Shown: positions 20,240-29,017 of the stretch, piece after piece
How the letters are laid out: every line of letters starts with the position of its first letter
Numbering within the stretch: the stretch's first letter is position 1
NCBI GenBank assembly: GCA_903844115.1
Contig: CAIMSI010000125.1
Span: forward strand, 1 to 46,983
Direction of reading: 5' to 3'
DNA from: an uncultured Actinomycetes bacterium
Lineage (GTDB): Bacteria > Actinomycetota > Actinomycetes > Nanopelagicales > Nanopelagicaceae
Length of the DNA: 46,983 bases
The notes under the pieces: generated by a model
The model's input: only the letters and a program-made list of their open reading frames with translations
Told to the model about the DNA's origin: nothing
The model's database searches: none
Program-made: the position numbers and the translations under genes

Positions 20240-22585
20240 ATGGCCAAAGGTAAGAAAGCGAAATCCTCCCCAAAGAAGAGTTCATTCATTGGGTTATTTC
20301 TGCGTGGCCTGAGCGGTATTTGGCGGCTGATTGCAAAAGCGATTGGCAGTGTGATTCGTTTTGTATTTAGAGGTGCTCAAGAACTAGATCCGGAGCATCA
20401 ACGTGATGGTTTCGCATTCCTTATAGTTATTTTTGCACTTATATCTGCAGCAGGCACTTGGTTTCATCTGAATAATGCAGTTGGAGATGTAATTAGGGCG
20501 GGCTTATTTGGCGCAGTTGGCAAACTTGCTTACCTCACCCCACTGATTTTCTTATTCTTTGCATTCAGACTTTTTCGAACTCCAGATGAAAGTCGAGCAA
20601 CAGGTCGGATCACCGTAGGCACCATTGTTCTGCTCCTGACCACAACTGGCCTGGTTCATATCTTTAATGGCTCTGTAGGAGATTTGGGCAAGACGGCGAT
20701 GCAGGGCGGCGGCGGCTGGCTTGGTTATGGAGTTGCAACTCCTCTCGTTGGACTCATGACAAATATTCTCGCAGTGCCAATTTTGATTTTATTGCTCTTG
20801 TTTGGGCTCCTTGTTGTATCAGCAACCCCGGTCTCCCGAATATTTGAACGCATTGCATCTGTATTCCACTGGTCGCGGGGCAGGTTGTCAGATGTCCGTG
20901 CTGCGCGTGCAGAAAGCGCAGAAGAATTCGAAATCTCCGATACTCCTGCATTTGATACCCCACTCGTTCAAGATTTTTCACATGCAGAGGAGCCCGAAGA
21001 TCTTGATGAAGAAGAATTCGATCAAGAATTCACAGTAGAGGTTCCCTCCAGCCAACGAGTAACTCCGGTAAAGGCCCCTGCTCCCACCGGGCCGGCTCAC
21101 CAATTGCTTCTTGCCGCCGATTCAACTTACACACTTCCATCAATGGATTTACTCAAAGGTGGCCCAGCAAGCAAGGGCAAGTCGAAAGTTAACGAAACCG
21201 TCGTAGCAGCGCTCACCCAAGTCTTCGAACAATTCAATGTGGAAGCTGCGGTAACGGGCTTTATGCGAGGACCTACGGTCACGCGTTACGAAGTTGAACT
21301 CGGTTCTGGTGTCAAAGTGGAAGCAATCACTGCACTTTCAAAGAATATTTCTTATGCAGTTGCAAGCGGGGATGTTCGAATTCTTTCTCCGATACCTGGA
21401 AAGTCAGCTGTAGGAATTGAAATACCAAATACTGATCGTGAAATAGTTTATTTAGGGGATGTTTTACGTTCCCCTGTTTCAATGAATGATCCCCATCCTA
21501 TGGTGGTTGCATTAGGTAAAGATGTCGAAGGTGCATTTGTTTGTGCCAATCTAGCGAAGATGCCTCATTTGCTCGTTGCCGGTGCAACTGGCGCAGGCAA
21601 GTCTTCGATGATTAATTCACTTATTGTTTCTGTCTTGATGAGGGCTACGCCAGATGACGTTCGAATGGTCATGATTGATCCCAAGCGGGTGGAACTTAAT
21701 TCATATGAAGGTATTCCTCATTTGATTGCTCCTATCATTACAAACCCAAAGAAAGCAGCAGATGTTCTTGCCTGGGTGGTCCGTGAAATGGATCAACGAT
21801 ATGACGATCTATCAGCCTTTGGATTTAGACATATCGATGATTTCAATAAAGCAGTCCGTGCAGCGAAGATTAAACTTCCAGACGGAAGTGAGCGAATTCT
21901 TGAACCTTATCCATATCTTCTTGTAATAGTTGATGAGCTTGCAGATTTAATGATGGTTGCAGCTCGGGAAGTTGAAGAATCAATCGTAAGAATTACACAG
22001 CTCGCAAGAGCTGCTGGAATTCACTTGGTCCTTGCAACGCAACGTCCGAGTGTTGACATCGTGACTGGTTTAATTAAGGCGAACGTTCCCTCGAGGCTCT
22101 CATTTGCGACATCCTCCCTTGCCGATTCAAGAGTTATTTTAGATACACCGGGGGCTGAGAAGCTTGTTGGCCAAGGCGATGGACTATTTCTCCCAATGGG
22201 CGCAAGTAAGCCTGTTCGGATTCAAGGAGCATATGTCTCAGAACGCGAAGCAGAAGCGGTCGTCTCTTTTGTTAAATCGCAGTTGCAGCCGGTTTATCGT
22301 ATTGATTTAAATGCGCCAATTAAATCTAAAATTGTGGAAAATGATATTGGCGATGATATGGATCTCTTATTGCAAGCAATTCAATTAGTTATTGGAACTC
22401 AATTTGGTTCAACTTCAATGTTACAAAGAAAACTGCGTATTGGTTTTGCGAAAGCTGGTCGCTTAATGGATTTGATGGAAAGCCGTGGAATTGTCGGTCC
22501 TTCGGAAGGTTCAAAAGCTCGTGAAGTATTGATTAACGCCGAGCAGATGCCAGATGTCCTTGAGGAGATTCAGGGTTTCAACTGA
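20240..22585 (+). CDS. ftsK: DNA translocase FtsK
   Basis: Hexameric septal DNA pump acting in chromosome dimer resolution and segregation. It is 781 aa. About four N-terminal transmembrane segments lie between 50 and 195, followed by a short acidic linker (about 210-300). The motor has Walker A GATGAGKS at 448-455, LLVIVDELADLMM as Walker B, and ATQRPSVDIVTGLIKANVPSR. The winged-helix gamma domain (TSMLQRKLRIGFAKAGRLMDLME) that reads KOPS sites ends the protein. A TAGGCT at 20225-20230 lies nine bases before the ATG. Confidence 0.97.
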   Translation: MAKGKKAKSSPKKSSFIGLFLRGLSGIWRLIAKAIGSVIRFVFRGAQELDPEHQRDGFAFLIVIFALISAAGTWFHLNNAVGDVIRAGLFGAVGKLAYLTPLIFLFFAFRLFRTPDESRATGRITVGTIVLLLTTTGLVHIFNGSVGDLGKTAMQGGGGWLGYGVATPLVGLMTNILAVPILILLLLFGLLVVSATPVSRIFERIASVFHWSRGRLSDVRAARAESAEEFEISDTPAFDTPLVQDFSHAEEPEDLDEEEFDQEFTVEVPSSQRVTPVKAPAPTGPAHQLLLAADSTYTLPSMDLLKGGPASKGKSKVNETVVAALTQVFEQFNVEAAVTGFMRGPTVTRYEVELGSGVKVEAITALSKNISYAVASGDVRILSPIPGKSAVGIEIPNTDREIVYLGDVLRSPVSMNDPHPMVVALGKDVEGAFVCANLAKMPHLLVAGATGAGKSSMINSLIVSVLMRATPDDVRMVMIDPKRVELNSYEGIPHLIAPIITNPKKAADVLAWVVREMDQRYDDLSAFGFRHIDDFNKAVRAAKIKLPDGSERILEPYPYLLVIVDELADLMMVAAREVEESIVRITQLARAAGIHLVLATQRPSVDIVTGLIKANVPSRLSFATSSLADSRVILDTPGAEKLVGQGDGLFLPMGASKPVRIQGAYVSEREAEAVVSFVKSQLQPVYRIDLNAPIKSKIVENDIGDDMDLLLQAIQLVIGTQFGSTSMLQRKLRIGFAKAGRLMDLMESRGIVGPSEGSKAREVLINAEQMPDVLEEIQGFN

Positions 22586-22723
22586 CCCCAGTTCGGGGGA
22601 TTCTTAGGGTGAGTGCTTGCCCTCACGCTCAGCAAGATTTGTACGGGCTTGTTGAATTCTTGTAATTCGTTTTATCATTGGCCTCCAAGAAATTCAAATT
22701 CCCCATTTGATTGAAGGTCCAGA
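22586..22723 (+). promoter_or_regulatory. Intergenic region with hairpin and candidate promoter for the RodZ-like gene
   Basis: Contains CCCC-AGTTC-GGGG (22586-22599 region) just after the ftsK stop, not followed by a T-run. Further on, TTGAAT with TATCAT about 15 bases downstream (around 22650-22677) could be a promoter. GAAGG at 22713-22717 precedes ATG 22724 by six bases. No gene is seen. Confidence 0.3.
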
Positions 22724-23497
22724 ATGTCTGTTGGTACATATCTACGCGAGGCTCGTGAAGCCGCGGGATATTCTGTTGAGCAAATAGCAACAAAAACACG
22801 CATTCGCGCAGAAGTTATTCGCGATTTAGAGTGTGAAAAATTTCAATCATGCGGTGGAAATGCATATGCACGGGGTCACATTCGTACCATCGGTCAATTT
22901 GTTAACGCAGATTTGGACCGCCTCATAACCGAATTTGAAGCGACGACCGGAGAAGTTGATCGTCCCATGATTGATCTACTTACCGAGAACAGTGCAACAA
23001 GTCGCAAGCCACAACGTGCGCTTCCAAAGATGACCTATAAATTTATGGCTTCAACTGCTGCAGTCGTCGTTGGATTGATGATTCTCGTACCGACTGCAAA
23101 TTCTTTTTTCAAGTCAACAACCAAGAGCACTCACTCAACTAAAGTTTCTGCAACAGCGAAATCCGTCGCCGTTCCAGCAACCCAGGCTGCTACCACTCCC
23201 GTAGGTTCACCTACTGGAAACCTGCTGATTTCAGCTGATCGTGGAACAACCTGGATTGCTGTTACTGATGCAAATGGCGCAAGTCTTTTTACCGGTAAAA
23301 TCACAACAGGACAGAGTCAGAGTTTTGATGCTTCGAAATTAATTAATGTCACTCTTGGAAATGCAGGAGCAGTTACGATGACATTGAATGGCAAGTCAAT
23401 TGGAACACCAGGAGCATTGGGTGAAGTGAAGTATCTTCAATATGGTCCAAATTCATATAACGCTGCAAGCGCGGTTTCACCTGTAATTGCTGGCTGA
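22724..23497 (+). CDS. RodZ-like helix-turn-helix membrane protein
   Basis: A 257-aa protein. The N-terminal HTH_25 domain (1-75) contains [21 protein letters not shown] and [14 protein letters not shown] single transmembrane helix lies at about 107-125, then a Ser/Thr/Ala-rich linker, and an outside beta-rich DUF4115-like domain ([33 protein letters not shown]). RodZ links MreB to the wall machinery in rods; actinobacterial members are often found between ftsK and rimO or pgsA without clear MreB partnership. The function is therefore only suggested. Confidence 0.82.
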   Translation: MSVGTYLREAREAAGYSVEQIATKTRIRAEVIRDLECEKFQSCGGNAYARGHIRTIGQFVNADLDRLITEFEATTGEVDRPMIDLLTENSATSRKPQRALPKMTYKFMASTAAVVVGLMILVPTANSFFKSTTKSTHSTKVSATAKSVAVPATQAATTPVGSPTGNLLISADRGTTWIAVTDANGASLFTGKITTGQSQSFDASKLINVTLGNAGAVTMTLNGKSIGTPGALGEVKYLQYGPNSYNAASAVSPVIAG

Positions 23498-23512
23498 CTC
23501 ACCCTTACCCGG

Positions 23513-23518
23513 TAGAGT
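23513..23518 (+). promoter_or_regulatory. Candidate leaderless -10 element of rimO
   Basis: TAGAGT followed by seven bases (GGTGCCA) and ATG 23526, with no Shine-Dalgarno. This is one of the clearest examples of the spacing pattern. Confidence 0.5.
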
Positions 23519-23525
23519 GGTGCCA

Positions 23526-24902
23526 ATGAGCACCCAAACAAAACAACCAAAGACTGTTGCTCTCGTTACTCTGGGTTGCGCCCGCAATGATGTGGATTCT
23601 GAAGAATTAGCTGGACGACTTGCTGCTGATGGGTGGATTCTTGTATCGGATCCAGCAGAAGCCGATGTTGCAGTTGTAAATACGTGTGGTTTTATTGAAA
23701 GTGCGAAAAAAGACTCTGTCGATGCGCTACTTGAAGCAAATGCACTCAAAGGACACGGAAAAACTCAGGCGGTTGTAGCTGTTGGATGTATGGCTGAGCG
23801 ATACGGAAAAGAACTTGCTGATGCTCTCCCAGAAGCAGATGCCATCCTCGGATTTGATGACTACGTAGACATTTCTGCGCGTCTCAATACGATTATTAGC
23901 GGCGGGCATATACAAGCACATACGCCCAAGGATCGACGCTCCCTTCTTCCTATTGCGCCGAGTGAAAGGCAGGCTTCGGTAGAAGTAAAAGCTCCCCAAA
24001 GAACTCGTTTAGATAACGCGCCTATTTCTCCACTCAAAATTGCCACAGGTTGTGACCGCCGTTGCTCATTCTGCGCAATCCCCATCTTTAGAGGTGCATT
24101 TGTCTCTCGGCGTCCAACTGAAATTCTGGATGATGCCCACTGGCTCGTAAGTCAAGGCGTTTCCGAGCTCTTCTTAGTCAGCGAGAACACCACCTCGTAC
24201 GGCAAAGACCTCGGGGATATGACTGTGTTGGAAAAGTTATTGCCGCAGCTGGCAGCCATCGATGGAGTCGAACGCATTCGCTTGTCCTACCTTCAACCGG
24301 CTGAGATGCGCCCTTCACTTCTGCAAGCAATGGTTTCAACCGAGAAAGTTATTCCCTATTTTGACCTTTCATTCCAGCATGCAAGTGGAACGCTGCTCCG
24401 CAGAATGCGCAGATTTGGAGATGGCGAGAAGTTCCTTCACTTAATTGACCAGATTCGTGCGCTCGCTCCAGAAGCTGGAATTCGCTCAAACTTTATTGTT
24501 GGGTTCCCCGGTGAAACTGAGGATGAATACCAAGAGCTCATTCACTTCCTTAATGAAGCCCGCCTTGATGCCATTGGCGTATTTGGGTATTCGGATGAAG
24601 ATAAAACAGAAGCGCTTACCTTGGAAGGAAAGTTGGATGAGGATCTCATCCATCAAAGGACGGAGGGGCTTTCAACTTTAGTAGATGAGTTGCTTCTTCA
24701 ACGCGCCGAAGAGCGTATCGGTGAGAAAGTTCGAGTTCTCATAGAAGATGCCGAACTCCAAGAGGGGCGATCTGAACACCAAGGACCAGAAGTAGATGGC
24801 TCCACTTTTATTCAATCCCGTAACAAATTCCGCGTTGGCGAGTATGTCGATGCCATAGTGACTGATGTTGCTGGCGTTGATTTGGTGGCACAGCCGCTAT
24901 GA
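23526..24902 (+). CDS. rimO: Ribosomal protein S12 methylthiotransferase
   Basis: Radical SAM enzyme with two iron-sulfur clusters that methylthiolates an aspartate of ribosomal protein S12. It is 458 aa. UPF0004 cluster cysteines are C18, C54 and C88; the radical SAM CxxxCxxC is C176, C180, C183 (GCDRRCSFC). A C-terminal TRAM domain follows. [12 protein letters not shown] and [12 protein letters not shown] favour RimO over MiaB; a true MiaB is also present at 33247. The start is set at ATG 23526 by the promoter spacing; in-frame upstream codons exist back to 23487 but overlap the preceding gene. Confidence 0.95.
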   Translation: MSTQTKQPKTVALVTLGCARNDVDSEELAGRLAADGWILVSDPAEADVAVVNTCGFIESAKKDSVDALLEANALKGHGKTQAVVAVGCMAERYGKELADALPEADAILGFDDYVDISARLNTIISGGHIQAHTPKDRRSLLPIAPSERQASVEVKAPQRTRLDNAPISPLKIATGCDRRCSFCAIPIFRGAFVSRRPTEILDDAHWLVSQGVSELFLVSENTTSYGKDLGDMTVLEKLLPQLAAIDGVERIRLSYLQPAEMRPSLLQAMVSTEKVIPYFDLSFQHASGTLLRRMRRFGDGEKFLHLIDQIRALAPEAGIRSNFIVGFPGETEDEYQELIHFLNEARLDAIGVFGYSDEDKTEALTLEGKLDEDLIHQRTEGLSTLVDELLLQRAEERIGEKVRVLIEDAELQEGRSEHQGPEVDGSTFIQSRNKFRVGEYVDAIVTDVAGVDLVAQPL

Positions 24903-25435
24903 AGAAAAATATAAATCTACCTAATTTTCTTACCGTGCTTAGAATTCTTGCAGTTCCATTTTGCGCTTATGCACTCTTTAAAAATGGCGGTAATGAACGT
25001 AATTGGCAGATCCTTGCCTGGTGTGGTTTCTTTGCAATAGGTCTCACCGATTTCTTTGATGGTCGAATCGCACGCTCCCGTAAACAAATTACAAGTTTTG
25101 GAGCATTTCTAGATCCAGTAGCAGACAAAATTGCTATCGGCACAGCCATGATTGGCCTTTCAATTCTTGGCAAGCTGTGGTGGATTGTCACAATAATTAT
25201 TTTGACGCGCGAAATTGCAGTGACTTTGCTCAGACTAATCGTGATAAAGGATGGTGTCATCCCAGCGAGCAAGGGTGGCAAACTTAAGACACTTTTCCAG
25301 GGATTTGGAGTTGGGTTCTATATTCTCCCGCTGCCTTCCTACCTTCACCTGCCACGAGATATCTTTATGGCGATTGCCATCGCTCTTACGATGACCTCTG
25401 GTTATGACTATTTTAAGAAAGTCTTACAAAGATGA
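24899..25435 (+). CDS. pgsA: CDP-diacylglycerol–glycerol-3-phosphate 3-phosphatidyltransferase
   Basis: Membrane enzyme of phosphatidylglycerol synthesis. It is 178 aa with several transmembrane helices. The CDP-alcohol phosphotransferase motif DGx2ARx8Gx3Dx3D is complete: D54 G55, A58 R59, G68, D72, D76. [11 protein letters not shown] at the N terminus is typical of PgsA. ATGA overlap with rimO and with cinA puts it in the rimO–pgsA–cinA–clgR run. Confidence 0.95.
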   Translation: MKKNINLPNFLTVLRILAVPFCAYALFKNGGNERNWQILAWCGFFAIGLTDFFDGRIARSRKQITSFGAFLDPVADKIAIGTAMIGLSILGKLWWIVTIIILTREIAVTLLRLIVIKDGVIPASKGGKLKTLFQGFGVGFYILPLPSYLHLPRDIFMAIAIALTMTSGYDYFKKVLQR

Positions 25436-25902
25436 ATGAGCTAGCCCAGCTGGTAGTGAAGCAGCTAAAAAAGAAAAATCTGACCCTGGCCACAGCTGAA
25501 TCAATTACTGGGGGCGGGCTTGCTTTCGAAATCACATCGATCGCTGGTTCATCAGAAGTATTCCTCGGCGGAGTGGTTTCTTATTCCGATCAGAGCAAGA
25601 AAAAATTTCTAGGAATTACATCGGCCCTTCTGAAAAAGGAAACTGCTGTTTCAGAGCGAGTTGCGATTGAAATGGCGCAGGCTATTCGGGCTGAGATGAA
25701 ATCTGATTTTGCAATTGCAACCACAGGAGTGGCCGGCCCAGGAAAGGCATATGGCCAAAAAGCTGGAACAGTGTGGATTGCGATCGCATCGAAAAAAGAG
25801 ACCATTTCCGTGGCGCTTTCCCTCAGCGGAGACCGTGAAGCGGTAAGAAACGCAACAATAATGAGCGCGCTGGCTACATTTGCGCGTATTCTTTCCTCGT
25901 GA
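25432..25902 (+). CDS. CinA C-terminal domain protein (nicotinamide-nucleotide amidase type)
   Basis: A 156-aa stand-alone CinA-C/PncC domain. [30 protein letters not shown] is split across the first two conserved blocks, and ATTGVAGPG is the third. Family members deamidate nicotinamide mononucleotide to NaMN in pyridine nucleotide salvage. The MoCF-like N-terminal domain of full CinA is missing, as usual in actinobacteria at this locus. ATGA overlap with pgsA and GTGA overlap with clgR. Confidence 0.9.
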   Translation: MNELAQLVVKQLKKKNLTLATAESITGGGLAFEITSIAGSSEVFLGGVVSYSDQSKKKFLGITSALLKKETAVSERVAIEMAQAIRAEMKSDFAIATTGVAGPGKAYGQKAGTVWIAIASKKETISVALSLSGDREAVRNATIMSALATFARILSS

Positions 25903-26171
25903 CCTTACTTCGTACCCACCTCGGTTCCACGTTGCGTTCTGCACGCGTGGCTCAAGGTCGTACCCTGCGCGAAGTGGCTAAGAGTGCGCGAGTATCACTC
26001 GGTTACCTTTCTGAGGTTGAACGAGGTCAGAAAGAAGCGTCATCTGAACTTCTCAATTCAATTTGCATGGCACTTGAATTAACTCTTGCATCCGTTCTTG
26101 TGGATGTAGCGCTCCAAATCAGAATTGCTGAAGCACCAACTCTCATCGTTGTGGACGAAGCTGCCGCTTAA
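25899..26171 (+). CDS. clgR: ClgR-type XRE-family regulator of Clp protease genes
   Basis: A 90-aa HTH protein. [32 protein letters not shown] (split blocks at 21-52) is almost the ClgR consensus known from Streptomyces, Corynebacterium and mycobacteria, where the regulator activates clp genes and others under stress. The position after pgsA and cinA matches those genomes. The C terminus ends EAAA; C-terminal alanines form the ClpP degradation tag of Streptomyces ClgR. It is shorter than most ClgR proteins. GTG start overlapping cinA. Confidence 0.85.
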   Translation: MTLLRTHLGSTLRSARVAQGRTLREVAKSARVSLGYLSEVERGQKEASSELLNSICMALELTLASVLVDVALQIRIAEAPTLIVVDEAAA

Positions 26172-26172
26172 G

Positions 26173-26697
26173 GTGCCTTCGCCCCAGAAATACGCAAAGC
26201 AAATGGCTACACATCAACGTTCTCGCGAGGCAATACTTGGCGGAGCAAAAATTGTTATTGCAGAAGTTGGTTCCTACGAATCTAATCTTGTAAACATTGC
26301 AGCACGCGCTGAAATATCACGAGCAACTATCTACAATCATTTTGCTGATCGCGAAGAGATGATGGTTGCAATCGTTGAATCAGAAATTAATCGCCTTTCT
26401 GAGATGGCTATGAACGCCGAAAGTAAAGAAGCTGCACTATTCACACTCTCTCGTGAAATTTCAACTGATACTGCGCTGGCTAAGATGGTTGAAACCGACC
26501 ACGATGACATCGTCAAACTCATTACCATTTCTGATCATCCACTATGGATATCGGTTCATCGCAATCTTGCAGATACTTTTGGCGCGAATGAGAACAATGT
26601 GGGACTCATCCTTCGTTGGCTGCTCGCACAATTTACTTCACCTCTTACTGAATCTCAATCGCGTGAACAATCAGCGAAATTGGCCACTCTTCTCTAA
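26173..26697 (+). CDS. TetR-family regulator (between clgR and DUF3046)
   Basis: A 174-aa protein with an N-terminal TetR HTH at about 37-58 (VNIAARAEISRATIYNHFADREEMM). The ligand domain has no recognisable relatives. GTG 26173 is two bases after the clgR stop (AAGGTG context); an ATG at 26203 would drop ten residues. It is probably co-transcribed with clgR and DUF3046. The target and ligand are unknown. Confidence 0.78.
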   Translation: MPSPQKYAKQMATHQRSREAILGGAKIVIAEVGSYESNLVNIAARAEISRATIYNHFADREEMMVAIVESEINRLSEMAMNAESKEAALFTLSREISTDTALAKMVETDHDDIVKLITISDHPLWISVHRNLADTFGANENNVGLILRWLLAQFTSPLTESQSREQSAKLATLL

Positions 26698-26889
26698 ATG
26701 CGCATTACTGAACTTCGCACACGTATGAGCGATTATTTTCCAGATTCTGATACCTACGCTAGAGATATCGTTCACTCTGAATTAGGTGGCCAAACAGTTA
26801 ATCAAGCTCTCGATATGGGGATGGAAGCTGGGGATATCTGGAGAGCCATTGTTGCTCATAATCCCGAAATGCCGGCAAAGTTTCGCTAA
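26698..26889 (+). CDS. DUF3046 protein
   Basis: A 63-aa protein of the actinobacterial DUF3046 family: MRITELRTRMSDYF opens, then ELGGQTVNQALDMGMEAGDIWRAIVAHN. In mycobacteria the homologous gene (Rv2738c) lies directly upstream of recA; here about 4.6 kb of other genes intervene. The start codon abuts the stop of the TetR gene. The function is not known. Confidence 0.85.
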   Translation: MRITELRTRMSDYFPDSDTYARDIVHSELGGQTVNQALDMGMEAGDIWRAIVAHNPEMPAKFR

Positions 26890-26904
26890 TTCTAGAAAGA
26901 GTGC

Positions 26905-26910
26905 GAGAAT
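26905..26910 (+). promoter_or_regulatory. Candidate leaderless -10 element of the second TetR gene
   Basis: GAGAAT followed by six bases (TACAAG) and GTG 26917. It resembles the azlC element (CAGAAT-N6-GTG). Confidence 0.35.
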
Positions 26911-26916
26911 TACAAG

Positions 26917-27501
26917 GTGCCAAAGATTCAAGCTTCCTCAATCGTTGCTAACCGCGAGTTACGTCGCCAGCAACTAATTGGCGCAGCACTGGAATTGGCG
27001 ATGGTCGGGGGAGCGCAAGCCGTAACTGTTTCCGCAGTAGCGCAAAAAGCAGGTTTATCCCGCAGTTCAATCTACGAGTATTTTTCTAGCTCAGCTGATT
27101 TAATCGCTGACCTGGTAGTGGAAGAGTTGGATTACTACACCACGCGCCTTGCTGAAGCAATCAAAGATGCCACCGACCCTTTTGAAAAAATTGAATTATG
27201 GATCGCCGAAGGCCTTCGATATGTTGAAGATGGTCGCCATATGTTGGTCAAGAGCCTGAACACAGTTTCAACCCCTGAATATCGTAAGGAAGAAATTGCG
27301 ATGGGACACCGCCGTCTAATCTCCCCTTTACGCGAAGCACTCTCTCAAACTGGAATCAAGGAGATTGCCTCTGCTGCAGCATTTTTGCAGAGTGTCACAG
27401 ATGCCGCGAGCACACGCATTGACGCCGGAAATGATGCCGAGCTAGAAATCCAGAACGCAGTTACATTTGCGTTAGCTGGACTCCGAGCTCTGACTGTTTA
27501 A
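26917..27501 (+). CDS. TetR-family regulator next to the heme-uptake cassette
   Basis: A 194-aa protein with the TetR HTH at about 36-56 (VTVSAVAQKAGLSRSSIYEYFSSSADLI) and a helical ligand-binding domain. It starts at GTG 26917 in the same AAGGTGCC context as the preceding TetR gene. Its stop codon directly abuts the stop of the convergent secreted-protein gene with no bases between. Given its position it may regulate the secreted proteins and transporter, but nothing in the sequence proves that. Confidence 0.8.
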   Translation: MPKIQASSIVANRELRRQQLIGAALELAMVGGAQAVTVSAVAQKAGLSRSSIYEYFSSSADLIADLVVEELDYYTTRLAEAIKDATDPFEKIELWIAEGLRYVEDGRHMLVKSLNTVSTPEYRKEEIAMGHRRLISPLREALSQTGIKEIASAAAFLQSVTDAASTRIDAGNDAELEIQNAVTFALAGLRALTV

Positions 27502-28431
27502 TTATTTAATAGTTACTATTATTTTTGCAGTAAGCAATGAATAGTTCTCAGTTCCAACAGCCTTCGCAGTTATAAGGCAATTGCCACTTTTGATTGCTTT
27601 GAGAGTCGAACCTTTAACTGAGCACACCTTCGGTGTTGTTGAAAGATATTTAATGCTCTCACCAAAGTTACTGACCTTATCAAGTGAAATGCTCTTTCCT
27701 ACTTTGCTCATGTAAGAACTCTTAACGCTTTGGCTTCCTAATCCCACGATAAATGGGAAGTGAGAAGACTTACTTCCGACAGTTACTGCGATGTCACATT
27801 GTCCAAAGCCTTTAAGTGCCGTAACCGTATTTCCGGTAAGTGGGCAAAGATCTGGTGTGTATGACTTCAAAGTTACGGGAGCCCCAGAACCAGAATTTGC
27901 AGTGAAAGTTACAACTTGGCGGTAAGCGATCATTCCTGGCACGTTTTCTTTGGCATCAACACCATCAATTTTAACTGCAAGAGTATCTGCAGGCGCCGCC
28001 GCTACGGGAGTGCTCGATGCCGCAAAAGTGATTGGAATAAATTGATCTTCTGAAGTATCTGCAGGCGCCGTATGGTCCATACGAATAAAAATTCCACATA
28101 TTTGATGGGCGCAATCTGCGTTCCAAGCATGGCCGTTATCAACGTTAACTACGATATCGCCCTTTGGATCTGTAGCTCCCGTTGCAGTTCCCACCCATAC
28201 TTGTGAAGCGGTATTGATGAGTGTTGGACGGGTGCCAGCATCAGGCTTTACTGCTTGATATATATAAAGACCATGCGCAGTTGGGTAACCGGATAGGGAG
28301 AGATGAATCTTGTCGCCAGCAAGATTGAGATTGGTAAGGGGTCCACCTTGCACAGAAGTTTGAGCCATTGCTGAAGGGGCGAGAGCTATTACTAGTGCAG
28401 TAGCTGCCAGAGCTGAAATTAATCGACGCAT
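27502..28431 (-). CDS. Secreted two-domain protein (neocarzinostatin-like domain plus Ig-like repeat)
   Basis: A 309-aa exported protein with a signal peptide cleaved after AMA (residue 23). Domain 1 (about 30-136) resembles the smaller protein encoded upstream: both end in C(A/R)..C(G/A)I(F/Y)(I/V)R.DHT…D….IP(I/L)(T/S)F. The C-terminal part (about 225-309) is an Ig-like module with the VCSVKGSTLKAIKSGNC pattern common in actinobacterial wall proteins. No LPXTG or anchor helix is seen. ATG 28431 has AGGAG upstream. It is likely involved in capturing the substrate of the divergent ABC importer. Confidence 0.7.
   Translation of the reverse strand: MRRLISALAATALVIALAPSAMAQTSVQGGPLTNLNLAGDKIHLSLSGYPTAHGLYIYQAVKPDAGTRPTLINTASQVWVGTATGATDPKGDIVVNVDNGHAWNADCAHQICGIFIRMDHTAPADTSEDQFIPITFAASSTPVAAAPADTLAVKIDGVDAKENVPGMIAYRQVVTFTANSGSGAPVTLKSYTPDLCPLTGNTVTALKGFGQCDIAVTVGSKSSHFPFIVGLGSQSVKSSYMSKVGKSISLDKVSNFGESIKYLSTTPKVCSVKGSTLKAIKSGNCLITAKAVGTENYSLLTAKIIVTIK
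27507..27526 (+). terminator. AT-rich palindrome with T-run at convergent stops (weak)
   Basis: TAATAGTTACTATTA (27507-27521) is a 15-base palindrome followed by TTTTT. It lies inside the end of the reverse-strand secreted-protein gene. The stem is all A/T apart from one G-C pair, so it would be a weak terminator for the TetR gene. Confidence 0.3.
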
Positions 28432-28449
28432 ATATTCTCCTGTGGTTGA

Positions 28450-28932
28450 TTATTTTTTGGTAGTGAATGAAAGCGGAATGGCTAAATCGTGAGTGCGATC
28501 ATCTCCGCGAGTGTGATCGGCTCGAACGTAAATTGCGCACTTTGTAGAGCGGCAATCAATCTTCCCAATCATGGGTGAAACTTTTATCAAGACGCTAAAT
28601 CGCCCGCCGGGTTGGAAGGGCTTTGCTAATCCGACTCCGTACGATGGCGGATTTGAGGAAATCCAAATTGAGGAGCCAGTAGCTCCGGTTTCATCAATTC
28701 CTCCACCACACGGAGTAGGCAGAATGCCTGCTTTAACTATTGTGCACATCGCGACATAGATGCCCACGGTCTCATCAAAGTGTTGACCTGTAATGACGAG
28801 TTTGTCACCAGATTTGATTCCCGTTGTCTTTGATACTTTAAGAATCTCACCGTGTTGGCCCACTAAGGCCTGCGCTGGGCTTGCTAAGAGTGCTGCAAGT
28901 AAAACACCTGCGATAGCAATCTTTTTGAACAT
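28450..28932 (-). CDS. Secreted neocarzinostatin-like domain protein
   Basis: A 160-aa exported protein. The signal peptide is MFKKIAIAGVLLAALLASPAQA, split from the mature part after residue 22. The mature domain begins KVSKTTGIKSGDKLVITGQHF and contains CGGG, SSIWISSNPP, GGRFSVLIKV and CAIYVRADHTR, a pattern I associate with secreted actinobacterial proteins of neocarzinostatin-like fold near heme transporters. Four cysteines would make two disulfides. I choose ATG 28932 because it opens a clean signal peptide; longer in-frame starts up to 29007 overlap the operator region. It lies 18 bases before the second secreted gene. Confidence 0.72.
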   Translation of the reverse strand: MFKKIAIAGVLLAALLASPAQALVGQHGEILKVSKTTGIKSGDKLVITGQHFDETVGIYVAMCTIVKAGILPTPCGGGIDETGATGSSIWISSNPPSYGVGLAKPFQPGGRFSVLIKVSPMIGKIDCRSTKCAIYVRADHTRGDDRTHDLAIPLSFTTKK

Positions 28933-28963
28933 GAGAGAAATATAAATCCCTTCTTTGATTGTG

Positions 28964-28996
28964 TTACCCGACAACTCATTCATCCGCGTCGGGTAA
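28964..28996. promoter_or_regulatory. Long inverted repeat in the divergent heme-cassette promoter
   Basis: TTACCCGAC (28964-28972), 15-base spacer, GTCGGGTAA (28988-28996). The nine-base arms match perfectly. It sits between the reverse-strand secreted gene (start 28932) and hmuT (start 29018), where a shared operator would lie. It does not match the DtxR/IdeR consensus. The binding protein is unknown; the adjacent TetR is a candidate. Confidence 0.5.
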
Positions 28997-29004
28997 AGGT
29001 TTGA

Positions 29005-29010
29005 CATACT
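29005..29010 (+). promoter_or_regulatory. Candidate leaderless -10 element of hmuT
   Basis: CATACT followed by seven bases (GATTCCT) and GTG 29018. A TTGACA overlaps it (29001-29006) and is too close to be the -35. The upstream inverted repeat ends nine bases before this element. Confidence 0.4.
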
Positions 29011-29017
29011 GATTCCT

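Noticed and set aside
22586-22640. Rho-independent terminator after ftsK
   Set aside because: Hairpins are present but none is followed by a T-run.
29001-29006. TTGACA as the -35 of hmuT
   Set aside because: It overlaps the proposed -10 and is only 12 bases from the GTG, so it cannot be the -35 for this gene.
28933-29007. N-terminal extension of the 160-aa secreted protein
   Set aside because: It would place 25 residues before a clear signal peptide and run through the divergent operator.
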